NCBI RefSeq assembly: GCF_000505665.1
Contig: NC_023033.1
Span: 2,012,313 to 2,076,312, forward strand
DNA length: 64,000 nucleotides
Source of the DNA: Thermosynechococcus sp. NK55a
GTDB taxonomy: Bacteria; Cyanobacteriota; Cyanobacteriia; Thermosynechococcales; Thermosynechococcaceae
Direction of reading: 5' to 3'
Under the pieces are notes generated by a model. The model made no database searches, was not told where the DNA came from, and worked only from the letters and a program-made list of their open reading frames with translations. The position numbers and the translations under genes were made by a program. Below, piece by piece: positions 51,077 to 62,041 of the stretch. Each line of letters begins with the position of its first letter. The stretch's first letter is position 1.

Positions 51077-52479
51077 ATGGCCACTCCTTCTGCCGCTGCA
51101 CCCCCGCCGCTGCCCCTCTGGGTCATGTTTCGCTTGGGTCTCTTTCAGATGGGACTGGGCATGATGTCGATTCTGGTGTTGGGGGTTCTCAACCGCATCT
51201 TGATCAAGGAATTGGCGGTGCCAGCGACATTGGTGACCCTCACGATCGCCATGCATCAACTTGTCGCACCGGTGCGAGTGTGGTTTGGTCAGCTCTCTGA
51301 TGCCCATCCCATTGGTGGCTATCATCGCACGGGGTATGTCTGGGGTGGGGCTTTGGCCTTTACCTTGGTCACCTATGCCATTGTTCAAGTGATCTGGCAG
51401 GTGGGACAAAGTTTAGATCAAACGGGCTGGAGTCTGTTCACTCAAGGATGGATTGCCCTGTTGGGATTACTCTTTGCCGCCTATGGCATTTGTGTTAGCA
51501 GTAGCTCGACTCCCTTTGCTGCCCTGCTAGTGGATGTCTCTGAAGAAGAGGATCGAGGCAAATTGGTGGGCATTGTCTGGTCCATGTTGACCGTGGGCAT
51601 TGTTGTCGGTGCCATTCTCACTAGCGTGCTGCTGCGGCAATTGGAGCTAGATGCCCCCATTGAACTTCTGCAACAAAGTGTCAATCGTCTTTTTTGGTGG
51701 TTTTGACGGTGGTCTTTGCTCTCGCGATCGCCAGCACCTGGGGAGTTGAGGCCAAGTATTCCCGCTACCATGTGCGCAGTTACACCTGTAACAACCCTGA
51801 AAACATTACCCTTGGTCGCGCCCTAAAAATTCTTACTGCTAACTCCCAAACATGGCGCTTTTTTCTCTTTCTTGTCCTGATGACCCTGAGTTTATTTATT
51901 CAGGAGCCGATTCTTGAACCCTTTGGCGGTGAAGTCTTTGGTATGACGATCGCCGAAACCACCCGCTTGAATGCCTATTGGGGCATGGGCACCCTTGTTG
52001 GTTTGAGTTTCACAGGATTTTTGATTGTGCCGCGCCTTGGCAAGATTCGAACCACCACCTATGGCTGTTGGGGGGTGGCCTTGATGTTTTTACTACTCAT
52101 CATCTCAGGGGTCACGCACCAGGTGTGGCTCTTTCAGTTGCAACTCTTTCTCTTTGGCATTGCCGCGGGAGTAACAACAACAGGAGCCCTGAGTCTGATG
52201 CTGGATTTAACGGCGGCAGAAACGGCAGGGACATTCATTGGGGCTTGGGGCTTGGCCCAGGCCATTGCCCGGGGATCAGCTACCATTGTCGGCGGGACGG
52301 CCCTCGATATTGGTCGTCAACTGTTTGGCGTGCCGATCCTCGCCTACGGCTTTGTCTTTTGTCTGCCGATGCTAGGAATGCTGGCCGCTGTTTTGCTGCT
52401 CAAACGAGTGGATGTGAGTCAATTTCGGCAACAATCTCAGGTGGCGATCGCCAAGATTTTGGCTGAGGACTTGGAATAG
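51077..52479 (+). CDS. PucC/LhaA-type MFS protein, frameshifted
   Basis: Corrected, this is a protein of about 467 residues with twelve membrane helices in the bacteriochlorophyll-synthase 44.5 kDa (PucC/LhaA) branch of the MFS, whose members help assemble pigment-protein complexes. Signature stretches are FRLGLFQMGLGMMSILVLGV, RVWFGQLSDAHPIGGYHRTG and FAALLVDVSEEEDRGKLVGI. The zero frame ends at NRLFWWF in the T6 run (51690-51695). One more T restores LFLVVLTVVFALAIASTWGV and the C-terminal half, ending AEDLE. The chlorophyll-linked role is inferred from the family. Confidence 0.85.
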
Positions 52480-52485
52480 AGGAGC

Positions 52486-53736
52486 CTACCAGCGGGCAAA
52501 AAAGGAGAAATCCAATTTGCCAAAGTGGGTGGCATGGGCAATATTAAAATGCTCTAGGCAATTCACCAGCCAGCGCACCTTGCCCCGACTAAAAGATTGA
52601 TAGTGGTTAAACAAGATGGCAAAGCGTTTTTCAAGGTAGGGTTTCACTTTCCGGCTGAGGAGAACAATCTTGAGCAATAGGCCAATGGTTGCCGCCGTGC
52701 CGATGTTATTGAGCAAGTCAACAAAAACCAGATGGTTGGGGTTCTGGGCGCTCTCGACAACCAGGTAGTTGAGGGTCTGGCTACAGGTGCGCACAATGGT
52801 AAATTCATTTAGAGGCTGTGGCTGCTGAAAGAGGGGCAGCGTTTCCAAATACTGGTAAAAGCGCTGGCGAAACCGACCCCGACCCACATTCGCCGTGGTG
52901 TCCGTCAAGTAGTGGAAGAAGGCATCCCGAAAGTCGCGGGTGGATTTCATCCGTTGCAGCCGCTGCTCAAATTGACTGGCCAAGTCGCGATAGGTGTGGC
53001 GGCCATCCACCTTACCGACAAAATGCTGAATTGAGGTTCTGACTTCCTCTGTAGAGAGCAAGGTGGGATTTTTGATAGGGGGGATATTTTGATGTCCCTG
53101 GGCACGGCGAAACTCACTGGTGAGGTAGTGACTCAGGTTCATTTCAAATTCCTGTGTGGCTTTTTGCTGAACCTCTTGAATGTAGCGCAGCTCTTCCGGT
53201 GGGGTGTCATCCCCCACTAGGCAGTGGTTGTAAAGATAGGGGTAGCGGCGAATGAGGGTGGCAAGGGGGCGATCGCCATTTCGTTGAATCTGTACAGTAT
53301 CCTGGGCATCTTCTTGAAAGAATTGCACTATGCGCTGCAGCTTTTGAAAGGCTTCACTCTCTAAATAATCCTTGACGAGTAGCCGCAGCTTACGCACCAC
53401 TGGTGCCCGGCTCAGACCGCCTGCGGGCATTCCCACAGGGGTTTGCAACATGGCCAGAAATTCCGGAACAGCCCCTTGCAGCAAAGGACGCGACTGCCAG
53501 CGGTTAATTAAAATGTGGCAGCAGCGGTTCATGAAGGGACGGAAACGGTCTGCCACCTGTGCTTCAGTCACAATCCGATCCATCGCCCCTTGAATCTGGC
53601 GATCGGGATAGGTATAGCCCATAAGAAAAAGGGCACGAAACCGCTCAATGACTTGCTGCGGGCTCTCATGTTGCACGCATTCCAGCAAGTGATCGTAAAT
53701 CAGTTGGTAGTCGTTGCCCTTGATCCAAGTATTCAT
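52486..53736 (-). CDS. Conserved hypothetical protein, 416 residues
   Basis: A largely helical protein starting MNTWIKGNDYQLIYDHLLEC. Further recognisable stretches include RFRALFLMGYTYPDRQIQGA, FRPFMNRCCHILINRWQSRP, LSHYLTSEFRRAQGHQNIPP and, near the end, a hydrophobic VFVDLLNNIGTAATIGLLLK. No catalytic motif or clear domain is visible. I believe similar proteins occur in other cyanobacteria but cannot name a family. An in-frame start 20 residues upstream (53796) is possible. Confidence 0.7.
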   Translation of the reverse strand: MNTWIKGNDYQLIYDHLLECVQHESPQQVIERFRALFLMGYTYPDRQIQGAMDRIVTEAQVADRFRPFMNRCCHILINRWQSRPLLQGAVPEFLAMLQTPVGMPAGGLSRAPVVRKLRLLVKDYLESEAFQKLQRIVQFFQEDAQDTVQIQRNGDRPLATLIRRYPYLYNHCLVGDDTPPEELRYIQEVQQKATQEFEMNLSHYLTSEFRRAQGHQNIPPIKNPTLLSTEEVRTSIQHFVGKVDGRHTYRDLASQFEQRLQRMKSTRDFRDAFFHYLTDTTANVGRGRFRQRFYQYLETLPLFQQPQPLNEFTIVRTCSQTLNYLVVESAQNPNHLVFVDLLNNIGTAATIGLLLKIVLLSRKVKPYLEKRFAILFNHYQSFSRGKVRWLVNCLEHFNIAHATHFGKLDFSFFARW

Positions 53737-54045
53737 AGGGAGGAATGCGCTCCTAAGCCACGCCGCTACCGACAGTGCTGGAATTCGGGGGCACAACTGA
53801 AAGGTCCTAACATATCTGCATGATAGAAGGCAACATTTCGTTAGCCTGTGATCGAAACTACGTTTTTGTCGTGATCCTAATCACAAGAATGCCCTGGGTT
53901 CTTTCGATTGCCCAATAGTGCAAACGCTCTACTCCCTTGTGAGGATAAGCAACAGAGCAATCAATTGACAATTGACTATAAAAGTTTGACTATAAAAGTT
54001 AGTGCTAAATTCTCTCCCCAAAAGAGTTTTTAGGCCTCGAGAGCA
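53737..54045. promoter_or_regulatory. Intergenic region with tandem 14-base repeats
   Basis: Two perfect adjacent copies of TTGACTATAAAAGT lie at 53972-53985 and 53986-53999, preceded by a partial TTGACAA. The unit looks like promoter elements on the plus strand, although both flanking genes are on the minus strand. A short stem CTCT/AGAG followed by TTTTT lies just downstream near 54012-54032. A small plus-strand transcript is conceivable. No reading frame is credible here. Confidence 0.4.
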
Positions 54046-54450
54046 TCAGCGCCCCTGATACCCCGAGAGCTGAGCTAGACCCTCTAGGGGATAGACGCCC
54101 TCATAGCGTTTACCGTTGATTTCCCATGTGGGATAAGCACGGATATTGGCCTCTTTGCACAGTTCTGGTTGGCCATTGGTACCGCGTGCATCGCACTCAA
54201 TGTAGTTAATTCTCTTAAAGGCGCTGCCAAAGAGCTCCTTTTGCTTCATACAGGCAGGACACCAGTAGGCACCGTACATTTTGGCATTGATTTTCTTCAG
54301 GTGGTTTGCCAGCCCTTGGGGAGAAATAGTCCGACTAGTTCCCTGTGCCATAACCATGTCGGCAGGTTGAAAAACAGGTAACCGCGGTACAAGGGCGATC
54401 GCCAGCCCCACACCCAAGGCAAACAGGAGATAGTGCAAGGAGTGTTTCAT
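54046..54450 (-). CDS. Exported thioredoxin-like protein with CPAC site
   Basis: A 134-residue protein with an N-terminal signal or anchor (YLLFALGVGLAIALVPRLPV) and a thioredoxin-like domain. The active site is MYGAYWCPACMKQKELFG, and the cis-proline region is AYPTWEINGKRYEGVYPLEG. Other cysteines are IECDARG and ELCKE. This domain is often fused to the C-terminus of cyanobacterial VKOR proteins that form disulfides; here it stands alone. A role in periplasmic or lumenal disulfide chemistry is inferred. Confidence 0.85.
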   Translation of the reverse strand: MKHSLHYLLFALGVGLAIALVPRLPVFQPADMVMAQGTSRTISPQGLANHLKKINAKMYGAYWCPACMKQKELFGSAFKRINYIECDARGTNGQPELCKEANIRAYPTWEINGKRYEGVYPLEGLAQLSGYQGR

Positions 54451-54877
54451 CGAGAACCATCCACTAACCCGATACAGTGTACTGCATTCTACACAGTGCT
54501 AGAGCTAGAGACCGCGAGCAACGTCCGGTGGTTCCGCAGCACCGCTTTAATAGTTAGGTGGGATGCGATCATGGATGCCCCCACTCAAATTGAGCGATGA
54601 TAGCTGATAGTCCTCCCTTGCGGGATGACCCAGCTCGCTAAGCTTGCTACAGGCTATGGACATGCTCACCGCCAAGCAGCAGAGCAAACGGGTTGACCAC
54701 TAAGCCCCTTTCCTGACACCTTGCCATAGCTCCTAGAGGGGTTTTGACCCAGAATTGGCTCCCCCAAACGTAGTCAGCCGAAGATTCGCTGGAAAGACTG
54801 TATGGGCTACATTCGCGCATGCTGTTGCCGTTAAACTAAAACTACACTATAGCGGTAGTGCCTTTGCGAATTGTTTA
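54451..54877. other. 427-base non-coding region with short hairpins
   Basis: I see no credible gene. Short potential stems occur: CGGTG/CACCG near 54511-54530, CTCA/TGAG near 54583-54593, and TCCC/GGGA near 54617-54630. This could be a structured RNA, a decayed element or plain spacer. The last part should contain the promoter of the Sua5-like gene. An in-frame extension of that gene back to 54755 does not resemble its family. Confidence 0.35.
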
Positions 54878-55519
54878 ATGGCAGCAATTTTTGAGCTTCA
54901 TCCTGTCAACCCCCAGCCCCGCACCATCGCCCAAATTGTTGAGGCGCTCAAAGAAGGGGCAGTCATGCTCTACCCCACGGACACGGTCTATGCCATTGGC
55001 TGCGACATGAACCACAAGGGAGCGGTGCAACGGGTACGCCAACTCAAGCAACTCTCTAACGATAAACCCGTCACCTTTTTGTGCTCTTCTCTCTCCAACA
55101 TTGCCCAGTATGCCTATGTCAGTGATTCCGCTTATCGCCTCATGCGTCGCCTGATTCCGGGACCCTACACCTTTTTGCTGCCCGCTACCAAACTGGTGCC
55201 CCGCCTTGTCCAAAATCCCAAACGCAAAACTACGGGGATCCGTGTGCCTGACCACGTAGTGAGCCAAGCGCTGTTGACCGCCCTGGGGAATCCAATTATT
55301 TCCACCTCAGCACGACTACCCGAGGACGAGACCTATTATGTGAATACTGCAGATCTCTTCGATGCCTTTGACAAACGGGTGGATTTGATTATTGATACGG
55401 GGGAAGGGCCGGGACAACAAATGTCGAGTATTCTTGATCTCACCGTCGAACCACCGCTGCTGGTGCGCAAGGGACAAGGGTGGGAAGCACTACCGGCAGA
55501 AATGGTGACTGTTGAGTGA
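54878..55519 (+). CDS. Sua5/YciO/YrdC-family protein (threonylcarbamoyl-AMP synthase-like)
   Basis: The family makes threonylcarbamoyl-AMP for the t6A modification of ANN-decoding tRNAs. The 213-residue protein has the YrdC fold: IVEALKEGAVMLYPTDTVYA, IGCDMNHKGAVQRVRQLKQL, DKPVTFLCSSLSNIAQYAYV, LIPGPYTFLLPATKLVPRLV, and GIRVPDHVVSQALLTALGNP with PIISTSAR. Some features (LSNIAQYA) are nearer the YciO branch, whose role is less certain. ATG 54878 starts the family region. It is followed by cobA, 53 bases on. Confidence 0.88.
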   Translation: MAAIFELHPVNPQPRTIAQIVEALKEGAVMLYPTDTVYAIGCDMNHKGAVQRVRQLKQLSNDKPVTFLCSSLSNIAQYAYVSDSAYRLMRRLIPGPYTFLLPATKLVPRLVQNPKRKTTGIRVPDHVVSQALLTALGNPIISTSARLPEDETYYVNTADLFDAFDKRVDLIIDTGEGPGQQMSSILDLTVEPPLLVRKGQGWEALPAEMVTVE

Positions 55520-55572
55520 GCCACTCTAGCTCTTCGGTAGGTAGAAATCGCTATGCAAGGTTGAATTCAAGA

Positions 55573-56341
55573 ATGAGTTCATCACAATTGATTGGCAAAG
55601 TATATTTGGTGGGCGCAGGCCCCCGGAGATGTCGGGCTGCTCACGCTTCGCGCCAAAATGCTTCTGGAATGTGCCGATGTGGTGCTCTACGATGCCCTGA
55701 TTAGTCCGGAGATCCTAGGACTAATTAATCCCCAAGCGGAAAAAATTCATGTGGGCAAGCGGCGGGGTAACCATACCCTTTGTCAGGCTGAGATTTGCCG
55801 CCTATTGATTGAGTTGGCAGGGCGCCATGCCGTCATTGTGCGCCTCAAAGGTGGTGATCCCTTTGTCTTTGGCCGTGGCGGCGAAGAGTGTCTTGCCTTG
55901 GTTGAGGCAGGTATTGCTGTGGAAGTAGTCCCCGGGGTTACCAGTGGCGTAGCTGCACCTGCCTATGCCCGAATTCCCTTAACCCATCGGGACTTTAGCT
56001 CTTCGGTAGTCTTTGTTACGGGCCATGAGGCGGCTGGCCGCTATCAACCGCGCGTCAATTGGTCAGCTTTGGCAACTGCGGTGGATACGCTTGTGATTTA
56101 CATGGGACTTCACCATCTGGGGGAAATTGTGCCGCAATTGCTGGCAGGGGGGCGATCGCCCCAGACTCCCTTAGCCTTTATTGAATCCGGAACAACACCG
56201 CAACAACGGGTGGTGGTGACAACCCTAGAGCGAGCGATCGCCACCTATGACGAGGCAAAGATTCAAACACCTGCCTTGATTGTCATTGGTGAGGTCATTC
56301 ACCTGCGCTCCCAGTTAGGGGGAAGTCTCCACGAGGTCTGA
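55573..56341 (+). CDS. cobA: Uroporphyrinogen-III C-methyltransferase, frameshifted
   Basis: The enzyme methylates uroporphyrinogen III twice to precorrin-2, the branch toward siroheme and cobalamin. ATG 55573 starts MSSSQLIGKVYLVGAGP, but a C5 run at 55620-55624 has one base too many. Removing it gives VGAGPGDVGLLTLRAKMLLE, the S-adenosylmethionine-binding motif, and the rest of a 255-residue protein (HVGKRRGNHTLCQAEICRLL, VRLKGGDPFVFGRGGEE, VEVVPGVTSGVAAPAYARIP, VIYMGLHHL). A TTG start at 55592 would avoid the shift but lose that essential motif. The end overlaps the ClC gene. Confidence 0.92.
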
Positions 56342-58204
56342 AGCAACCGGTTCAGGTTCTAGGGGCAATGACAGCATCGCCCGCTCCAAATAGGGCAGTA
56401 GCTTACGTCGGGTTTGATCCAGAGAATAGGCAAGGCGGATATTCTCTCTGGTGAGTAGTCCTAACACCCGTTGGGGGTAATTGCGATCCACCACAGGCAA
56501 CTGCCTTAAATCCCGCGCCGCCATGCGATCGATAGCATCCTTCAGGGGTTCATCACTATAGGCCAGCAACAGCTCCCGCGTACAGACACTCCCTACCGTT
56601 TGGGTTTGATAGGCGGTTGTTTCCTGATCCGCTTCCCAACGGGTCAGCACCCGATTAATATCCCCAAGGGTGATCAACCCCAGCAAGTTCTGCTGACTAT
56701 CGGTCACAAAGGCACAGTAGACTTTTTTTTGAATGAGTTGTAAGCCCGCTTCGACCACAGGCGTCGCTTCGCTGAGAAACAGCACCTGCGATTGCATGGC
56801 CTCTGCCACAAAAAGGTTGGGGAGACTTTCCTCCTGCTCCTCCTTGTGGGGCTCAATGCTGCTGGGTGCCAAGGCGGGCAGCTCACCCGGTTTTTGCACA
56901 CTAAAACTATTCACTAACCAGACACTTAAGCCCACCGCTGCCATCAGGGGCAAAATAATGCGATAGTCCCGCGTCATTTCAAAAAGCAGCAAAATAGCGG
57001 TTAAGGGTGCATTGACACTAGCAGCAAGGACGGCGGCCATTCCCACGGTTGCATAAGCGGCAGGAGCAGCAATACTGTTGGCAAACATCGGTAAGAGAAT
57101 AGGTAACACCTTACCGTAGGCAGCCCCAAGGGAGGCTCCCAAAAAGAGTGCCGGCGCAAAGATGCCCCCCACGAGACCACTGCCTAGACTCACTGCCGTT
57201 AAGAGCATCTTGGTAACGAGCAACACCAACAGCAAGCCAAGGGAAAAATTCACATCCCTGAGGATTGCTTCCACTGTTTCATAGCCAATGCCCAGCACTT
57301 GCGGCAAATACAGGGCAACCAAGCCAACGCAGAGGCCCCCCATCAAGGGACGCACTGGTAGGGGAATGCAACCTAAAAACTGCAGAGGTGGAATCCTCCC
57401 CTGAAAGGCTTGCGGGAGCCACTGAAGTAACTGGGTATAGACAATGGCAACGCCGTAGGCCAACAGTCCCAAGCCCAAATACAAGGGCAACTCAAGGGAA
57501 CTGCGTACCTCATAGGCGGGCAGCTCAAAGGCGGGTTGTGACCCCAAGCCAATTTGGGTAATTAGGGCAGAAATCACAGCGGCCAAAAGCACCACACTCA
57601 CAGCCGTTGTTTCAAAGGTGGTTCCTAAGACCACCTCTAGGGCAAAGAACACGCCAGCGATCGGAGCATTGAAGCCTGCTGCTAAACCTGCCGCTGCCCC
57701 TGCCCCAAGGAGCAGCTTTTGCCGTTCTCGCGAGACCTTCAACCCTTGACCAAGGAGAATGCCGATGTTGGCGCCCACTTCCACACTGGGTCCTTCTGGA
57801 CCAAGGGACGCACCTGTACCCAGGGAAATTGCCGCCGCAAGGGTTTTGGCAATGGGGCGAATAAGGGGAATTTCCTTACCAGCTTCGACAGCACCCATCA
57901 ATGACATCAGGTTGGGACTAAACTCTTGGACAAGCCAACGGACAATCCCCACCAGCAAGCCCCCAAGGGTGGGAACACAGGCAAGTGTCCACCTCCCCCA
58001 GCGACCAATGATCCCCATCAAGTTTTCAAGGGCAAGGTAATGAATTGTTTCAATCAGGTAACGAAACAGCAGCACACTGAGGCCAGCGCTGCCGCCAATG
58101 AGCACTGCCAAGACCAGTACGACTGTTTCCGGAGGGGGGTGCAATTGATTGAAAAGACGAGTGAGGCGAGATTCAGCAGTAGAAAGGGGGAAGAGGGAGG
58201 ACAC
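56315..58204 (-). CDS. ClC-family chloride channel or transporter with CBS domains
   Basis: A 629-residue membrane protein. The ClC pore motifs are present: GTGASLGPEGPSVEVGANIG with the gating glutamate, GSGLVGGIFAPALFLGASLG, and the helix-N region AAVLAASVNAPLTAILLLFE. Two C-terminal CBS domains (about residues 460-600) include MQSQVLFLSEATPVVEAGLQ and DAIDRMAARDLRQLPVVDRN; these usually bind adenine nucleotides. The gating Glu suggests, but does not prove, chloride/proton exchange. Start is GTG 58204. An intact T8 run (56713-56720) lies in frame. Confidence 0.93.
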   Translation of the reverse strand: MSSLFPLSTAESRLTRLFNQLHPPPETVVLVLAVLIGGSAGLSVLLFRYLIETIHYLALENLMGIIGRWGRWTLACVPTLGGLLVGIVRWLVQEFSPNLMSLMGAVEAGKEIPLIRPIAKTLAAAISLGTGASLGPEGPSVEVGANIGILLGQGLKVSRERQKLLLGAGAAAGLAAGFNAPIAGVFFALEVVLGTTFETTAVSVVLLAAVISALITQIGLGSQPAFELPAYEVRSSLELPLYLGLGLLAYGVAIVYTQLLQWLPQAFQGRIPPLQFLGCIPLPVRPLMGGLCVGLVALYLPQVLGIGYETVEAILRDVNFSLGLLLVLLVTKMLLTAVSLGSGLVGGIFAPALFLGASLGAAYGKVLPILLPMFANSIAAPAAYATVGMAAVLAASVNAPLTAILLLFEMTRDYRIILPLMAAVGLSVWLVNSFSVQKPGELPALAPSSIEPHKEEQEESLPNLFVAEAMQSQVLFLSEATPVVEAGLQLIQKKVYCAFVTDSQQNLLGLITLGDINRVLTRWEADQETTAYQTQTVGSVCTRELLLAYSDEPLKDAIDRMAARDLRQLPVVDRNYPQRVLGLLTRENIRLAYSLDQTRRKLLPYLERAMLSLPLEPEPVASDLVETSP

Positions 58205-58271
58205 TGGTGGAAAAATTTTTCCTGAAACGGGATAGCTCTAACTCAATTATGCGCAATTTCCAGGGGAGAGG

Positions 58272-58997
58272 CTAAAAGGGCAAGAGTTGCTGTGTCACAT
58301 GGTAAAAGGAGGGATGCAGCCACCACAGCAGGGCGACAAAAATAACCACTCCCCCATAGGCGGGGCGCAAAAATTCCTGCCATACCAGTTGTTGCTTACC
58401 CTCCCAAATGGCTTTGAAGGGAATGATGGAAGTGCGGTTTTTCAGGGCAGCAAATGCTTCTCCATGCCGTGCGTACCAGCGGCGATCGCCATGCCAAACC
58501 CCAAAGCAGTGATGGGCAATCAGACCAAGGGAGGTCAGCAGGCTAAAGGACGTGCCCAACCATAGGGTATGAGCCACACACCAGATCACCTGTCCCCACA
58601 ACTGTGGGTGGCGGGTAATGCGAATAATGCCCGTCTCGTAGAGGTGCACCTCTGGCTTTTGCACAGCGGCAATTTCCAGCAGGTTAAATGTGGCTGGATA
58701 AAGAAAGAGAAACGAGAGCGCCGATAGTCCCCACACTAGCGCCCCCATTCCCGGCACCCCTTGAAGTTGCCACAGTTGGACGCCGTCGTAGCGATGCGCT
58801 AGAAAGTAGAGAATCAAGATTGTGGCCAAAGGCAGACTCACTAAGGCGAAAAAAATGCGATAGGCGCGGGCACCCACCTGCTTTTCTGCCCAAGGACGTA
58901 AGCTGGCCAAGCCACTGTGGGCGATCGCAAACAGGAGCAATAGCCCCACCATGATCCACTGCGAACTGGTTTGCCAACTGTGGTGATCCACGCTCAT
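58272..58997 (-). CDS. NnrU/Z-ISO-like membrane protein
   Basis: A 241-residue protein with about six membrane segments, of the NnrU family. In phototrophs homologues include the 15-cis-zeta-carotene isomerase Z-ISO, a heme-containing carotenoid enzyme. Visible features are FAIAHSGLASLRPWAEKQVG near the N-terminus, GIIRITRHPQLWGQVIWCVA, and LIAHHCFGVWHGDRRWYARH, with several conserved histidines that could ligate heme. Whether it is an isomerase or another NnrU member cannot be decided here. Confidence 0.75.
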   Translation of the reverse strand: MSVDHHSWQTSSQWIMVGLLLLFAIAHSGLASLRPWAEKQVGARAYRIFFALVSLPLATILILYFLAHRYDGVQLWQLQGVPGMGALVWGLSALSFLFLYPATFNLLEIAAVQKPEVHLYETGIIRITRHPQLWGQVIWCVAHTLWLGTSFSLLTSLGLIAHHCFGVWHGDRRWYARHGEAFAALKNRTSIIPFKAIWEGKQQLVWQEFLRPAYGGVVIFVALLWWLHPSFYHVTQQLLPF

Positions 58998-59138
58998 CTA
59001 CTCCCGACGATTGAGATCCCTTCCCATGATCCCAAAGGGGCAGACCATTTGTAAAGCAATGTAACTGGACAGAAAAACCAAGCCTATGAGCTATAGTCAA
59101 AGCGTTGGGGGCATCCGGCATGAATTTTAATCAATTTT

Positions 59139-60184
59139 ATGTTTAATTGGCTCGATCGCCTCGAAAACCGCCGCCTACTGCGCTTGCTCCTGCTCTTTGC
59201 TTTGGGCTGGATTGGCGTGCAACTTTTGCACTACTTTGCCTACGTCTTACTCATCTTTCTTTCTTCGTCTATTTTGGCGTTTTTACTCAACTATCCTGTG
59301 CGCTGGCTCAAACGTTACTTGCCCCATGGTTTTGCGGTTACCATTGTGTTTCTGGGGACATTGGCACTGCTCATCGGCTTGGGGATTACTCTTGGGTTGG
59401 CGATCATTGGCCAGTTGCAGGACTTAATCACCCATTTGCCCAGCCAAGTTGATCTGTGGATTGACTCCCTTGAGAGAATGCAGCAGTTTCTGGCGCAATG
59501 GAATCTAGACATCAATTTTCAGCAACTGGAGTCAGAATTACGCAACTTTGCCCTTGCTGGGATTCAGTTTGGGTTTGGTAAGCTCCAGTCTATCTTTGCC
59601 CTCTTGCTGGGGGGCATGATTGTTGCTGTGATTACTTTCTTTATGCTGTTGGAAGGGGAACAGCTATGGCAGTACCTGTTGAGTTTTTTGCCCGACCCGT
59701 GGCGCGATCGCCTGCCCCAAGCCTTAAAGCGGAACTTTTTGGGCTTCTTGAGTGGCCGTTTCCTTCTATCTCTATTCTTTGGTACCGCTACATTTATTGT
59801 CTTGCTGGTGTTAGGTGCCCCCTACGCCCTTGCCCTTGGGGCGATCGCCGGCGGCTTGGATCTCATTCCAGGGATTGGCTCAACGATGGGCATTTCCCTA
59901 CTCTGTTTGATCCTGTTGCCCAAGAGCATTGCCCTGAGTGTACAAGTTCTGATCAGCTGTATTCTGCTCCAACAGGTAGAGGAAAATATCCTCATGCCCC
60001 GTGTGATGCGCAACTCCGTCAACCTCAATCCGGTGGTTCTATTTTTTCCCTCCTGGTGGGGGCAACGGTCGCAGGAATTGTTGGTATCTTCCTGGCCATT
60101 CCCATGACGGGGACGATCGTCAGTTTGCTGGATCTCAAAGCCTTGCAGGCAAGCCGTGAGGCTGCTCCAAAATCCTCGTCCTAG
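59139..60184 (+). CDS. AI-2E/PerM family permease (second copy), frameshifted
   Basis: The second AI-2E-type protein in the window. It starts MFNWLDRLENRRLLRLLLLF and shares [14 protein letters not shown] and the C-terminal region NLNPVVLF with the copy at 1-1116. The zero frame leaves the family at FFPSWWGQRS. One more T in the T6 run (60042-60047) restores FFSLLVGATVAGIVGIFLAI and PMTGTIVSLLDL, giving about 348 residues ending APKSSS. The break is at the position homologous to that in the other copy. Its substrate is unknown. Confidence 0.85.
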
Positions 60185-60310
60185 GGTTGCGATCGCCCCC
60201 ATCCCGTTGATATACTAGACAAGCTGATTAAGGTGCCCTCGGCACATCAGTGTATTTTTTGCGCATTTCTTGGTTGGACACCATCATCACTGTAGGTTGG
60301 GTATAGTTGC

Positions 60311-60919
60311 ATGGCTCGATATCGTGGCCCTCGTTTGAGAATTGTCCGTCGTCTGGGTGAACTGGCTGGTCTCACCCGCAAAGTCCCCAAGCGGAGCTAT
60401 CCCCCCGGTCAACATGGCCAAGCCCGCAAAAAGCGTTCGGAATACGCCCTGCGCCTTGACGAAAAGCAAAAACTACGCTTCAACTACGGGGTCTCGGAGC
60501 GACAACTCGTGCGCTATGTGCGCAAAGCCCGCCGCGTGAGTGGTTCCACCGGACAAACCCTCCTGCAGTTGTTGGAAATGCGGCTAGACAACACCGTTTT
60601 CCGCCTTGGAATGGCACCCACGATTCCAGCAGCTCGCCAATTGGTGAATCATGGCCATATTCTGGTCAATGGTCGCACTGTTTCTATTCCTAGCTATCAG
60701 TGCCGTCCCGGGGATGTGATTACTGTCCGCGATAACGAGCGATCGCGCCGTCTGGTGGAAACCAACCTTCAAAATCCCGGGCTTGCCAATCTCCCCAGCC
60801 ACTTGGAACTCGATAAAAGTACCCTCACCGGCAGAGTCACCGGTATCGTTGAGCGCCAATGGGTTGCTCTCGAAGTGAATGAACTCCTCGTGGTTGAGTA
60901 CTACTCCCGCAAAGTTTAG
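60311..60919 (+). CDS. rpsD: 30S ribosomal protein S4
   Basis: S4 nucleates 30S assembly by binding the 5' domain of 16S rRNA. The 202-residue protein starts [20 protein letters not shown] and has no N-terminal zinc cysteines. The S4 RNA-binding domain is [20 protein letters not shown] with [20 protein letters not shown]. It is separate from the main ribosomal cluster and followed by prfA. Confidence 0.98.
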   Translation: MARYRGPRLRIVRRLGELAGLTRKVPKRSYPPGQHGQARKKRSEYALRLDEKQKLRFNYGVSERQLVRYVRKARRVSGSTGQTLLQLLEMRLDNTVFRLGMAPTIPAARQLVNHGHILVNGRTVSIPSYQCRPGDVITVRDNERSRRLVETNLQNPGLANLPSHLELDKSTLTGRVTGIVERQWVALEVNELLVVEYYSRKV

Positions 60920-62032
<1,113 letters not shown>

Positions 62033-62041
62033 GAGGATCAA

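Noticed and set aside
54451-54754. Possible end of an IS200/IS605 element
   Set aside because: The small hairpins recall such ends, but no transposase remnant or matching second end is visible.
55592-56341. CobA starting at TTG 55592
   Set aside because: That start replaces the essential VGAGPGD motif with an unrelated sequence.
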